This document shows positions 56,004-64,000 of a stretch of DNA of 64,000 nt, piece by piece. The position numbers and the translations under genes were made by a program. The notes beneath the pieces were generated by a model that searched no databases, was not told the origin of the DNA, and saw only the letters and a program-made list of their open reading frames with translations. Within the stretch, counting starts at the first letter, position 1. Each line of letters opens with the position of its first letter. Source of the DNA: Limimaricola hongkongensis DSM 17492 (GTDB taxonomy: Bacteria; Pseudomonadota; Alphaproteobacteria; Rhodobacterales; Rhodobacteraceae); assembly GCF_000600975.2 (NCBI RefSeq), contig NZ_KK088649.1, positions 332,702 to 396,701 on the forward strand, written 5' to 3'.

Positions 56004-56771
56004 ATGGCCAAGCCCGTGAACACCTCCAGATCCGGCCCCGCCGCCCGCCGGGGCCGCAAGGGCGCCCGCGCCGCCAAACCGGCCTCTGCCGCGCCGCGCG
56101 CCCGGCTGGCCGCGCGCATCACGCGCGTCCTGCTCTGGGCCGGGCTCGGGCTGGTCGGCCTCGCGGGGGCGGCGATCCTGCTGTTTTCGACCGTGAACCC
56201 GCCGATCACCCCCTACATGATGTCCGAACGCGCGCGGCTGGGCGAGATCGCCCATGACTGGGTGCCGATGGAGGAGATCGCCCCGGTCATGGCCCGCGCC
56301 GCCGTCGCCGCCGAGGATGCGAATTTCTGCCTGCACTGGGGGCTCGATCTCAAGGCGATCCGCACCGCGATGGCGCAGGGCGGCAATCGCGGCGCCTCCA
56401 CCATCAGCCAGCAGGTCGTCAAGAACGTCTATCTCTGGCAGGGGCGCAGCTGGCTGCGCAAGGCGCTGGAGGCCGCGATGACGCCGCCGGTCGAGGCGGT
56501 CTGGACCAAGCGGCGCATTCTCGAGACCTATCTCAACGTCGCCGAGTTCGACGAGGGCGTGTTCGGCGTGGGCCGCGCCGCGCCGCATTACTTCGGCGTC
56601 GCCGCCGCCGATCTGAGCGACGTGCAGGCCGCGCGGCTCGCCGCGATCCTGCCCGACCCCAAGGGGCGCTCGGCGGCCAACCCGTCGGATTTCGTGCGCG
56701 GGCGTGCCGCGCAGATCCTCGACGGCGCGGCCACGATCCGCCGGGACGGGCGCGACGACTGCTTCGAGTGA
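56004..56771 (+). CDS. mtgA: Monofunctional peptidoglycan glycosyltransferase MtgA
   Basis: A 255-residue GT51 enzyme. A basic, alanine-rich cytoplasmic start (40 residues) precedes one membrane span (VLLWAGLGLVGLAGAAILLF). The catalytic motifs follow in order: VAAEDANFCLHWGLD (first catalytic Glu), GASTISQQVVKNVYLW, and KRRILETYLNVAEF. It polymerises lipid II into glycan strands. It stands alone after the glt terminator; uppP, 8 kb away, serves the same lipid cycle. Confidence 0.97.
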   Translation: MAKPVNTSRSGPAARRGRKGARAAKPASAAPRARLAARITRVLLWAGLGLVGLAGAAILLFSTVNPPITPYMMSERARLGEIAHDWVPMEEIAPVMARAAVAAEDANFCLHWGLDLKAIRTAMAQGGNRGASTISQQVVKNVYLWQGRSWLRKALEAAMTPPVEAVWTKRRILETYLNVAEFDEGVFGVGRAAPHYFGVAAADLSDVQAARLAAILPDPKGRSAANPSDFVRGRAAQILDGAATIRRDGRDDCFE

Positions 56772-56817
56772 TCCGCGCGGGATTGAAGCGGCACGGCAGT
56801 TGCGGCAGATAGGGGGC

Positions 56818-57504
56818 ATGCAAAACACCCGTCCCGCCACCCATCGCCTCTATCATTTCCCCCTGTCGCCCTTCTCGCGGAAGGTGCGGCTCAGCCTTGC
56901 CGAGAAGCGAATCGAGGTCGAGCTGGTGGAGGAGCGCTACTGGGAACAGGATCCCGAGTTCATGCGCCGCAACCCGGCGGGGAAGGTGCCGGTCCTCAAG
57001 CTCGGCAACCGGATGATGTCCGAAAGCACGGCGATCTGCGAATACCTCGAAGAGGTGCAGCCCGATCCGCCGCTTTTGCCGCAATCGGTCGATGCCCGCT
57101 TCGAGGTGCGCCGTCTCGTCGGCTGGTTCGACGACAAGTTCAACCGAGAGGTGACCTCCAAGCTCCTCGGCGAGCGGGTGTTCAAGAAGGTCATGGGCGG
57201 CGGCTATCCCGACAGCACCAACGTCAAGGCCGGGGCACGGGCGATCAAGTATCACCTCGACTACATGGCGTGGCTGCTCGATCAGCGCCGCTGGCTCGCG
57301 GGCAACGAATTGTCGCTCGCCGATTTCGCGGCGGCCTCGCACCTGTCCTGCCTCGACTACATCTCGGACGTGGACTGGAACCGCTCGGAGACGGTCAAGG
57401 ACTGGTACGCCAAGATCAAGTCGCGCCCGGCCTTCCGCTCGCTGCTCGCCGATCAGCTGCCGGGCTTTCCGCAGCCCGCGCATTACGCGGATCTCGATTT
57501 CTGA
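56818..57504 (+). CDS. Glutathione S-transferase family protein
   Basis: A 228-residue protein with the thioredoxin-like N-terminal domain (LYHFPLSPFSRKVRLSLAEK, then NPAGKVPVLKLGNRMMSEST with the cis-Pro and the glutathione-binding ES) and the helical C-terminal domain (ELSLADFAAASHLSCLDYIS). The catalytic position SPFSRK holds Ser, as in theta/beta-like classes. Substrate unknown; related proteins in alphaproteobacteria serve in detoxification or thiol repair. The start follows AGGGGGC. It is followed by a 22-base inverted repeat. Confidence 0.92.
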   Translation: MQNTRPATHRLYHFPLSPFSRKVRLSLAEKRIEVELVEERYWEQDPEFMRRNPAGKVPVLKLGNRMMSESTAICEYLEEVQPDPPLLPQSVDARFEVRRLVGWFDDKFNREVTSKLLGERVFKKVMGGGYPDSTNVKAGARAIKYHLDYMAWLLDQRRWLAGNELSLADFAAASHLSCLDYISDVDWNRSETVKDWYAKIKSRPAFRSLLADQLPGFPQPAHYADLDF

Positions 57505-57534
57505 AGCGGATCGCTCGGGGCCGATGCTTCGAAT

Positions 57535-57597
57535 GCGTATTTGGGGAATGGTGAAAGGGGGGGCGCGCGCCCTTGTTTCACCATTCTCCAAATACGC
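57535..57597. repeat. 22-base inverted repeat with GC-rich loop, probable bidirectional terminator
   Basis: Left arm 57535-57556 (GCGTATTTGGGGAATGGTGA...) and right arm 57576-57597 pair with a single mismatch around a 19-base loop that can itself fold (GGGCGCGCGCCC). It lies 30 bases after the GST stop. The long AT-containing arms differ from other terminators here. Confidence 0.8.
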
Positions 57598-57648
57598 AGA
57601 TCCCGCCGCGTCCACCGGGCGCCGCCATCCATGTTCCGGGAGGTTCCG

Positions 57649-58710
57649 GTGACCCCAGCATCGCTCAAGGACCGGCTGCGCGAGACGGCTCTGGCCGAGG
57701 GATTCGCCGAGATGGGAATCTGCCGCCCCGATGCCATCCCCGAGGCCGCCGGGCGGCTCGCCACCTATGTGGAGGAAGGCCGCCACGGCCAGATGGGCTG
57801 GATGGAGGAGCGGATGCACTGGCGCGGCGATCCCGCCGCGCTCTGGCCCGAGGCGCGCTCCGTCATCATGCTGGCCGAAGCCTATACGCCCCGGCATGAC
57901 CCTCTCGAGGTGCTCGGTCACCCCGACCGCGCCGCGATCAGTGTCTACGCCCATGGCCGCGACTACCATGATCTCGTCAAGAAACGGCTGAAGCGGGTCG
58001 GGCGCTGGCTGCTGGAACAGCTGCCCGAAGAACAGATCAAGGTCTTCGTCGACACCGCGCCGGTCATGGAAAAGCCGCTGGCGCAGGCCGCAGGCCTCGG
58101 CTGGCAGGGCAAGCACACCAATCTTCTGGGCCGGACGGTCGGCAACTGGGTCTTCCTGGGCGCGATCTTCACCACCGCCGAGCTGCCCGTCGACGCGCCC
58201 GCGCGCGAAAAATGCGGCTCGTGCACGCGCTGTCTCGACATCTGCCCGACCCGCGCCTTTCCGGCGCCGTTCCAGCTCGATGCGCGGCGCTGCATTTCCT
58301 ACCTCACCATCGAGCACAAGGGGCCGGTGCCCGAGGAATTCCGCGAAGCCTTGGGCAACCGCATCTATGGCTGCGACGACTGTCTCGCGGTCTGCCCGTG
58401 GAACAAGTTCGCGCAGGACGCGACCGAGATGCGCTATTTCGGCAAGGTCGACGCGCCACCGCTGGCCGACCTGGCACGGCTCGACGATGCGGCCTTCCGC
58501 GAGATGTTTTCGGGCAGCCCGATCAAGCGGATCGGGCGCGACCGGTTCTTGCGCAACGTCGCCTATGCCATCGGCAATTCCGGCGATCCGGGCCTGCTGC
58601 CGACGGCCCGCGATCTCGCGGCCGAGCCCGACCCGGTGCTGGCCGAGGCCGGTCAATGGGCCGTGAGGCGGCTGGAAGGGCAGGGGGACGGGGCTAGCTC
58701 GCTTTCCTGA
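57649..58710 (+). CDS. queG: Epoxyqueuosine reductase QueG
   Basis: A 353-residue cobalamin-dependent reductase. I choose the GTG at 57649, five bases after GGGAGG; an ATG at 57631 is in frame. Two 4Fe-4S clusters are read from [16 protein letters not shown] and [13 protein letters not shown]. The catalytic region contains [20 protein letters not shown], and a C-terminal HEAT-like part ends the protein. QueG makes queuosine in tRNA from epoxyqueuosine. No other que gene is in the window. Confidence 0.97.
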   Translation: MTPASLKDRLRETALAEGFAEMGICRPDAIPEAAGRLATYVEEGRHGQMGWMEERMHWRGDPAALWPEARSVIMLAEAYTPRHDPLEVLGHPDRAAISVYAHGRDYHDLVKKRLKRVGRWLLEQLPEEQIKVFVDTAPVMEKPLAQAAGLGWQGKHTNLLGRTVGNWVFLGAIFTTAELPVDAPAREKCGSCTRCLDICPTRAFPAPFQLDARRCISYLTIEHKGPVPEEFREALGNRIYGCDDCLAVCPWNKFAQDATEMRYFGKVDAPPLADLARLDDAAFREMFSGSPIKRIGRDRFLRNVAYAIGNSGDPGLLPTARDLAAEPDPVLAEAGQWAVRRLEGQGDGASSLS

Positions 58711-58731
58711 CAATCAGGAGAGGAGACCGAG

Positions 58732-59934
58732 ATGAGAACGCTTTCCCCGATCGTGCTCGCGGCGCTGCTGCCCGGCGCGGCCTTCGCCGAACAGCACACC
58801 GAGTCCAAGCCGGTCGATCGCGGCCCGCCCAACGCCGAATACGAGCCCGCCTTTCCCGAACAGGAAATGGCGCCGCAGATGGAGGCCACCGAGGTCACCA
58901 TCGAAACCTTCGCCGAAGAGCTCGAACGTCCATGGGGCATCGCGACCTTGCCCGAAGGCGGCTATCTCGTCACCGAACGCCCCGGGCGGCTGCGCCACGT
59001 CTCGGCCACGGGCGAGGTGCACGAGCCGATCACCGGCCTCCCCGAGATCGATGCGCGCAAGCAGGGCGGCCTTCTGGACGTGACGCTCTCTCCCGATTTC
59101 GGCACCGATCGCATGGTCTATTTCACCTATGCCAAGCCGGTCGATGGCGGCGTCGCCACGGCGGCCGCGCGCGGCACGCTCTCAGAGGACATGACCGCGC
59201 TCGACAGCGTCGAGGACATCTTTGTCCAGGGGCCGCCCTCGGACGCGCCGATGCATTACGGCTCGCGCATCACCTTCGACGGCGAAGGCCACGTCTTCAT
59301 CACCACGGGCGAGCATTTCACCGACGAGAACCGCCAGCTCGCGCAAAAGCTCGACAACACCTATGGCAAGATCGTGCGGCTCAACCCCGACGGCTCGGTG
59401 CCGGAGGACAATCCCTTCGTGGGCCGCGACGGCGAGGACGCGATCTGGTCCTATGGTCACCGCAACATCCAGGGCGCGGCGATCCAGCCTGCCACCGGCG
59501 ATTACTGGGCGATCGAGCACGGGCCCGCTGGCGGCGACGAGCTCAACCGGCCGCAGCCGGGCGCCAATTACGGCTGGCCCGAGGTGAGCTACGGCATCCG
59601 CTATGACGGCGCCCCGATCGGCACCGGCGCGCCGCGGGCCGAAGGCATGGAGGAGCCGGTCTATTACTGGGATCCGGTGATCGCGCCCGGCGGCATGGCG
59701 TTCTACGAAGGCGACGCCTTCGAGGGGTGGGAAGGCGACCTGATCATCGCCTCGCTCGCGCCCGGCGAAATCGTGCGGCTCGACATCGACGACGCGGGCC
59801 GCGTGGCCGGCGAGGAGGCGCTTGCAAGCGGCAATGGCCGGGTGCGCGACGTGGAGATCGCCGGGGACGGATCGGTGCTGTTCCTGATCGACAGCGAGGC
59901 GGGCGCGATCCTGCGCATGTCGCCGAAATCCTGA
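58732..59934 (+). CDS. PQQ-dependent aldose sugar dehydrogenase family protein, exported
   Basis: A 400-residue protein with a signal peptide (LSPIVLAALLPGAAFAEQ). The mature part is a six-bladed propeller of the YliI/soluble GDH type: ELERPWGIATLPEGGYLVTE, GGLLDVTLSPDFGTDRMVYF, WSYGHRNIQGAAIQPATG, IEHGPAGGDELNRPQPGANY and GWPEVSYG. Such proteins oxidise aldoses in the periplasm with PQQ. No pqq biosynthesis genes are here. The stop is followed by a small basic gene. Confidence 0.93.
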   Translation: MRTLSPIVLAALLPGAAFAEQHTESKPVDRGPPNAEYEPAFPEQEMAPQMEATEVTIETFAEELERPWGIATLPEGGYLVTERPGRLRHVSATGEVHEPITGLPEIDARKQGGLLDVTLSPDFGTDRMVYFTYAKPVDGGVATAAARGTLSEDMTALDSVEDIFVQGPPSDAPMHYGSRITFDGEGHVFITTGEHFTDENRQLAQKLDNTYGKIVRLNPDGSVPEDNPFVGRDGEDAIWSYGHRNIQGAAIQPATGDYWAIEHGPAGGDELNRPQPGANYGWPEVSYGIRYDGAPIGTGAPRAEGMEEPVYYWDPVIAPGGMAFYEGDAFEGWEGDLIIASLAPGEIVRLDIDDAGRVAGEEALASGNGRVRDVEIAGDGSVLFLIDSEAGAILRMSPKS

Positions 59935-60058
59935 TCTTTGAAGGACCGCGTCCCGGCGCCGGATGGCCTATGTCGGGGCGCGGCACGAAAGGGGCAGATC
60001 GAATCGCCGTGATCGGCTAGGTTGCGGGTCCGCGATATCCCCAAGGGAGGACATATCG

Positions 60059-60244
60059 ATGACCAAGCACGTGATCGACAAGCCCAAGGACCGCTCTGCC
60101 ATCAAGACCCGCGAATACGCCCGGCTCGAGCGCGAGGGCGGGCTGCATCGTTCGGTCAGGCGGCTGCATGCCCGCAGCCTCGGCGCCCGCGGCGCCACCC
60201 GGCTGCGCCAGTTTCTGCGGATCGAGCGCGGTCACGAGGCCTGA
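60059..60244 (+). CDS. Small basic hypothetical protein, 61 residues
   Basis: A 61-codon gene starting at 60059 after a strong GGGAGG. Sequence features: N-terminal HVIDKPKDRSAIKTREYARL, then an arginine-rich helix-like part (HRSVRRLHARSLGARGATRL), no Cys and no membrane span. The charge suggests nucleic-acid or ribosome binding, but this is a guess. It lies between the sugar dehydrogenase and the DMT transporter. Similar short proteins occur in other Rhodobacterales as far as I recall. Confidence 0.65.
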   Translation: MTKHVIDKPKDRSAIKTREYARLEREGGLHRSVRRLHARSLGARGATRLRQFLRIERGHEA

Positions 60245-60351
60245 CGGTTTCGACCCTCTAGACGGGCGAAGGCAGGCGGCGGGCCGGGCGGCGCGCCGCC
60301 GCGCTTGCCCTTGCCGCGCGCGCGGTTAGGGTCGGGGCGAAAGGAAGCCCC

Positions 60352-61317
60352 ATGTCCCGCCCCACCCCTTCGCAGGCCGCGGCCAGCCCGCCGCCGCAAC
60401 AGCCGATGCGCGGCATCGCCTTCAAGGTCGCCTCGGTCTGCGTCTTCGTCGCCATGGCCGCGATCATCAAGGCGACCTCCGGCGTCGTGCCGCCCGGCGA
60501 GGCGGTGTTCTTTCGATCCTTTTTCGCGCTGCCCGTGATCGTCGCATGGCTGGTCTGGCGCGGCGAGTTGCGCCACGGGCTCAAGACGCCCAACCCGATG
60601 GGGCATCTGTGGCGCGGGCTCGTCGGCACCGCCGCGATGGGGCTCGGCTTCACGGCGCTGGGGTTGCTGCCCTTCCCCGAGGTGACGGCGATCGGCTATG
60701 CCGCGCCGCTGATGGTGGTGGTGCTGGCGGCGATGTTCCTGGGGGAAAACGTCCGGCTGTTCCGGCTCTCGGCGGTGGGGGTGGGGTTGATCGGCGTGCT
60801 GATCGTCATGTCGCCGCGGCTGTCGGTGACGTCGGATCCGCTCAGCATGGCCGAAACGCTGGGCGCGGTGGTGGCGCTGGGCGGCGCGCTCTGCGCGGCG
60901 CTGGCGCAGGTTTTCGTGCGCAAGCTCACCCGCACCGAGGGCACCGCGGCGATCGTGTTCTGGTTTTCCATGACGGCGAGCGTGCTGGCGCTGTTCACGC
61001 TGCCCTTCGGCTGGGTGCTGCCGGGGCCGGGCACCGCCGCACTTCTGGTGCTGGCGGGGATACTGGGCGGCATCGGGCAGATCTTCCTGACGTCGAGCTA
61101 CCGCTATGCCGACGCCTCGCTGATCGCGCCGTTCGAATACGCCTCGATGCTGCTGGCGCTGGGCGTGGGCTATTTCGTCTTCGACGAGGTGCCGACATGG
61201 GCGATGCTGGGCGGCGCCGCGATCATCATCGCGGCGGGCATCGCGATCATCTGGCGTGAACGCAGGCTCGGGCTGGAGCGGGGCCGCGGGCGGCGCGCGA
61301 TGAGCCCGAACGGCTGA
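60352..61317 (+). CDS. DMT superfamily transporter (EamA/RhaT-like)
   Basis: A 321-residue inner-membrane protein with ten hydrophobic spans in two EamA repeats. A proline-rich start is followed by FKVASVCVFVAMAAIIKATS, and FPEVTAIGYAAPLMVVVLAA is typical of the S-adenosylmethionine uptake/RhaT-like group. The second repeat has IFLTSSYRYADASLIAPFEY. It probably exports or imports a small metabolite; the substrate cannot be told. It converges with the RTX protein gene. Confidence 0.92.
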   Translation: MSRPTPSQAAASPPPQQPMRGIAFKVASVCVFVAMAAIIKATSGVVPPGEAVFFRSFFALPVIVAWLVWRGELRHGLKTPNPMGHLWRGLVGTAAMGLGFTALGLLPFPEVTAIGYAAPLMVVVLAAMFLGENVRLFRLSAVGVGLIGVLIVMSPRLSVTSDPLSMAETLGAVVALGGALCAALAQVFVRKLTRTEGTAAIVFWFSMTASVLALFTLPFGWVLPGPGTAALLVLAGILGGIGQIFLTSSYRYADASLIAPFEYASMLLALGVGYFVFDEVPTWAMLGGAAIIIAAGIAIIWRERRLGLERGRGRRAMSPNG

Positions 61318-61338
61318 GCGGTCGCGCCGCCGCCGGGG

Positions 61339-63396
61339 TCAGGTGAACAGGAAATCATCCGCATCGATCCGCTTTTGCGCCACGTCGAGCAGGCGGATCG
61401 ACTGGTCGCCGAAGGCGATGATCGTGTCGTCCCCGGCCTGCGAAAGATCGAGCTTGCGAAAGCCGTTGGCGCCGCTCTGGATTTCGATCAGGTCGATATT
61501 GACACGAAAATCCGTCACCGCGTCCGTTCCCGACCCCTTGTGAAAGACAAAGATGTCGCGACCGGCATTCCCGGTCAGCCTGTCATTGCCCTTGCCGCCG
61601 GTCAGCACGTCGCCGCCGCCGCCGCCGATCAGGGTGTCGCGCCCGCCCTGGCCGTCGAGAAGGTCGCCGCGATTGCCGCCGGTCAGCCGGTCGTTGCCGC
61701 CGCCGCCCTTGAGGATGTCGACACCGGCCTGCCCGTTCAGGACATCGTCGCCGCCGCCGCCCTTGAGCGTGTCGCGACCGCCCTGGCCGGTCAGAACGTC
61801 GCCGCCGCTCGCCCCGAGCAGCGTGTCGTCGCCGCCGCCGCCGAGCAGCACGTCGTTGCCCTTCTGCCCCAGAAGGGTGTCATCCCCCGCCAGCCCGAGA
61901 AGCCGGTCATTGCCGCCGCGGCCCTCGATCCGGTCGTTATAGGCCTCGCCCGAGATGCGGTCATTGCCACCGGTGCCGGACAGGCGCAGCACGTCGGTCA
62001 ACGCGTCGTCGTTGAGTATCGTCGCACGGCCCCCCGAATACGCCTCGATCACCCCCGGCACGAACAGGCCGAGCGAAAAGTCTTCGTCCGCCTCGTAGCC
62101 ATTGTCGCCGATCACCTCGACGCCGACGGTGGCGGTGCGCTGGCCTTCGTGGATCGTCACCGTGCCGCTGGTCTGGACGAAGTCGCGCCCGGCCGTGGCG
62201 CCGTCGCCGCGGGTCCTGTAGGAGATGTCGATGTCGAAGGGCGCCGGTCGGGACAGCTCCATCTCGAAGCTGGCGGTGACGCGGGCGTCGTCATGCTCGA
62301 GAACCGTCGGGTCGGAGACATGCAGCGCAAGCGTGTTGCCGGCGCTGTCATTGTCGAGAACCCAGCCCACCGCCTGCGTGACCGTCGCCCGGCCCGGCAG
62401 CAGCGCCCCGGTCGGTTCGAGCAATTCCAGAACCACGCTTTCATCGGTTTCGGGGTCGAGATCGCCATAGGGAAAGACCGAGACCTGCTTGACCATTTCG
62501 CCGGGGCGGAAGGTCAGTGTGCCCGCCGAGTAGCTGCCGCCGCTGAAATGGTCGGTGCCGGGCTGGGCCAGACCCGCCGCGAGCCGCCAGCCCACCGTGA
62601 CCGTTTCGCTGCTGGGTTCGGTCAGGCTGACCAGATATGTCAGCGTGTTGTAGCTGCTGTCGCCCTCGGTCAGGCTGCCGCCCCGCGCCAGCACATAGGG
62701 GCCCGATCCCGCGTCGTCGTCGATCAACAGCGCCCGGCCGCCATCGGCTTGGCTGATCCCGTCCGGCAGGTCGAGTTGCAGCTCGATGGTCTCGAGCGAT
62801 TCCAGGACGCGATCCCCCTTGAGGGGCACGCGAATGCGCGCCTCGGTCTCGCCCGGCGCGATGACCAGCGTGCCCGCCTTGCCGGCATGATCCTCGCCGG
62901 CGCGGGCGGACCCGCCAAAGCTGTAGGGAATGCGCAGCTCCGACATCGCCGGGCGCGACAGCGACAGCTCGAACTCCGCGGTGCCGGTTTCGTTCATGCG
63001 CGGATCGCTGACCGAGATCGCCCGCGGCATGGCGAGACCGTCATCGTCGAGCACCCAGCCCACGGCCCGCAGCGAAGCCGCGCCATCCTCGAGCGTGGCG
63101 CGCGACGGGGTGAGCAGCTCGATCACGACGCTTTCGTCGGATTCGACCAGCGCATCGCCGAAGGGATAGGCCCTGACCTCCTTGAGCGTTTCGCCGGGAC
63201 GGAAGGTGACGACCCCGCTCGAATAGCTGCCGCCCGAGAAAAGATCGGTCTTCCCGGTGACCGATCCGCCGGTGATCTGCCATGGCACGGTGATCGTATC
63301 GGTCGAGATCCGGTCGAGAGTCAGGTTGAAGATCAGGGCTTGGTAGCTGCTTTGCCCCTCGGCAAGCGACGTGCCGGATACGGAAATCACGCTCAT
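61339..63396 (-). CDS. RTX/Calx-beta protein, probable type I secretion substrate
   Basis: A 685-residue protein with no N-terminal signal. Four Calx-beta-like domains occupy about residues 1-120, 130-228, 240-350 and 355-465. The first and third are near copies (each with DLFSGGSYSS/DHFSGGSYSA, VTFRPGE/LTFRPGE, ESDESVVIELL/ETDESVVLELL and AVGWVLDDD/AVGWVLDND), so the pattern is A-B-A-B. Residues about 474-630 are calcium-binding nonapeptides of the GGxGxDxLx type. The C-terminus ends in DDFLFT after a hydrophobic stretch, fitting a type I secretion signal. No hlyB/hlyD/tolC-like genes are adjacent. Likely a surface or extracellular adhesin-like protein. Confidence 0.9.
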   Translation of the reverse strand: MSVISVSGTSLAEGQSSYQALIFNLTLDRISTDTITVPWQITGGSVTGKTDLFSGGSYSSGVVTFRPGETLKEVRAYPFGDALVESDESVVIELLTPSRATLEDGAASLRAVGWVLDDDGLAMPRAISVSDPRMNETGTAEFELSLSRPAMSELRIPYSFGGSARAGEDHAGKAGTLVIAPGETEARIRVPLKGDRVLESLETIELQLDLPDGISQADGGRALLIDDDAGSGPYVLARGGSLTEGDSSYNTLTYLVSLTEPSSETVTVGWRLAAGLAQPGTDHFSGGSYSAGTLTFRPGEMVKQVSVFPYGDLDPETDESVVLELLEPTGALLPGRATVTQAVGWVLDNDSAGNTLALHVSDPTVLEHDDARVTASFEMELSRPAPFDIDISYRTRGDGATAGRDFVQTSGTVTIHEGQRTATVGVEVIGDNGYEADEDFSLGLFVPGVIEAYSGGRATILNDDALTDVLRLSGTGGNDRISGEAYNDRIEGRGGNDRLLGLAGDDTLLGQKGNDVLLGGGGDDTLLGASGGDVLTGQGGRDTLKGGGGDDVLNGQAGVDILKGGGGNDRLTGGNRGDLLDGQGGRDTLIGGGGGDVLTGGKGNDRLTGNAGRDIFVFHKGSGTDAVTDFRVNIDLIEIQSGANGFRKLDLSQAGDDTIIAFGDQSIRLLDVAQKRIDADDFLFT

Positions 63397-63629
63397 GGGA
63401 GACCTTTCAACAAAAACAACGGGAAACAATGAGACATGCGATGCGCCATCATAGCCTACACGTTAACGGATGATTCTCCGAGCCGTGCGATGTGTCCCGG
63501 AGGTGGTCGGCGCGGCGCAGAGCGACCGGTCCGGGTTGTCATTGCCCGTCGGCCGCGCGGCGCCTGCCCTGCGCGGGCCCGTGTCCGGGGGAGCGGGGTC
63601 CGTGGCCCGGGGCCCGGTTGCCCGTCCGG

Positions 63630-64000
63630 TCACCGGGCGCGGCGGTCATCGGCGCGGGTTTGGGCGGTGTCCGGTGCAATCTCCTCGCGCACCTGCCCCC
63701 ATGCGGTCAGCGTGAACACCACCGTGCCGCCGACCACGTTGCCCGCCAGCACCGGCAGGAAGAACGACAGGATCGCCGGACCCGGCGCCAGCTCGCCGAG
63801 GATCAGCAGGTAGGCCATCTCGACCGCGCCGGCGACGATATGGGTGAAATCGCCCGCGGCGATCAGCCATGTGAAGATGAAGATGATCCAGAAATGCTCC
63901 TGATCGCCCGAGGACAGCATCCAGACCAGCGCCGCGATCAGGATGCCGGCCGGGATCGCCTTGGCGAAACCCGCGGCGGCGCCCGCGCCGGTGGCGTGAT
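63630..64000 (-). CDS. Formate/nitrite transporter family protein, YfdC-like (5' end cut by window edge)
   Basis: The leftward frame is open from the window edge to the stop at 63630; about 123 codons are seen. The C-terminal spans are AIPAGILIAALVWML, FWIIFIFTWLIAAGDFTHIV, and AILSFFLPVLAGNVVGGTVVF. AGNVVGGT and the preceding FTHIVAGAVE are typical of the FNT channel family in its YfdC-type branch. The tail is charged. The substrate is probably a small monocarboxylate or unknown anion. Confidence 0.85.
   Translation of the reverse strand, partial: HATGAGAAAGFAKAIPAGILIAALVWMLSSGDQEHFWIIFIFTWLIAAGDFTHIVAGAVEMAYLLILGELAPGPAILSFFLPVLAGNVVGGTVVFTLTAWGQVREEIAPDTAQTRADDRRAR

Noticed and set aside
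59818..59832. CTTGCAAG-centred palindrome inside the sugar dehydrogenase gene
   Set aside because: It is in coding sequence, has shorter arms, and can be explained by codon choice.
61590..61980. Direct DNA repeats suggesting a CRISPR or satellite
   Set aside because: They encode RTX nonapeptides; spacing and codon phase fit protein repeats, with no unique spacers.
61375..63432. A 685-codon plus-strand open frame opposite the RTX gene
   Set aside because: The minus-strand reading has clear Calx-beta and RTX repeats; the plus-strand one only mirrors them.
63397..63629. Possible small gene in the 233-base gap between the RTX gene and the FNT gene
   Set aside because: Only unsupported frames are present; the AT-richer part near 63420-63480 looks like the RTX promoter region (a TATGAT on the minus strand at 63448-63453, without a good -35).

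Overview
This 64 kb window is GC-rich (roughly 70 percent) chromosomal DNA from an alphaproteobacterium, most likely a member of the Rhodobacterales. That placement rests on the protein families and on gene orders I know from that group: rimP-nusA-ylxR-infB, secA divergent from parvulin-argJ-mutT, gltD-hypothetical-gltB, kdsD-lptC-lptA-lptB-hpf-ptsN, and a glycosyltransferase with a DUF5927-type tail. Coding density is very high. Many genes overlap by 1 to 14 bases (ATGA or GTGA junctions), and no stretch above 300 bases lacks a gene. There is no phage, insertion sequence, integrase or CRISPR array.

Layout. 1-4800: a methyltransferase divergent from comF-grxC-nitrilase-marR, then ubiG divergent from a proline iminopeptidase. 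4900-10320: a four-gene peptide-type ABC importer. 10400-11700: dps and a DUF2165 membrane protein. 11700-17200: the rimP-nusA-ylxR-infB operon with a structured leader. 17280-20650: a small kinase-like P-loop protein, a 47-residue orphan, mutT, argJ and a parvulin. 20700-26300: secA, then two linked secreted or envelope proteins, the second a PstS-like/OmpA fusion. 26300-31080: radC, dnaJ, dnaK and alkB. 31100-41920: a surface-polysaccharide region (ABC-2 permease, cysQ, CMP-Kdo synthetase, four glycosyltransferases, galU, a two-domain sulfotransferase). 41930-46700: ptsN, hpf, lptB, lptA, lptC, kdsD and an RNase D-type exonuclease, all leftward. 46736-48919: tRNA-Leu(CAG), an NDUFA9-like protein and uppP. 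49000-55950: gltD-hypothetical-gltB. 56000-61320: mtgA, a glutathione S-transferase, queG, a PQQ-type sugar dehydrogenase, a 61-residue basic protein and a DMT transporter. 61339-64000: an RTX/Calx-beta protein and the end of a formate/nitrite transporter.

How the genes work together. Envelope building is the main theme: Kdo supply (kdsD, kdsB), LPS export (lptBCA), UDP-glucose (galU), glycosyl and sulfate transfer, undecaprenyl phosphate recycling (uppP), peptidoglycan polymerisation (mtgA), and secA with a parvulin foldase. CysQ beside a sulfotransferase gene cluster fits PAPS/PAP turnover.

Main points for a second look. Two otherwise intact genes carry single-base frameshifts: the nitrilase at a G7 run at 2117-2123, and the DUF5927-type glycosyltransferase near 39577. 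A GGAAC-N16-CGTT motif of the EcfG general-stress type precedes dps. A promoter, hairpin and T-run leader precedes rimP-nusA. Two back-to-back 22-base perfect palindromes sharing CTTGCAAG lie between alkB and its convergent neighbour. A 22-base inverted repeat follows the GST gene. CTGAC-type repeats precede gltD. I did not find a convincing wholly new system. The best accessory candidate is the glycosyltransferase/sulfotransferase block at 34290-41918.
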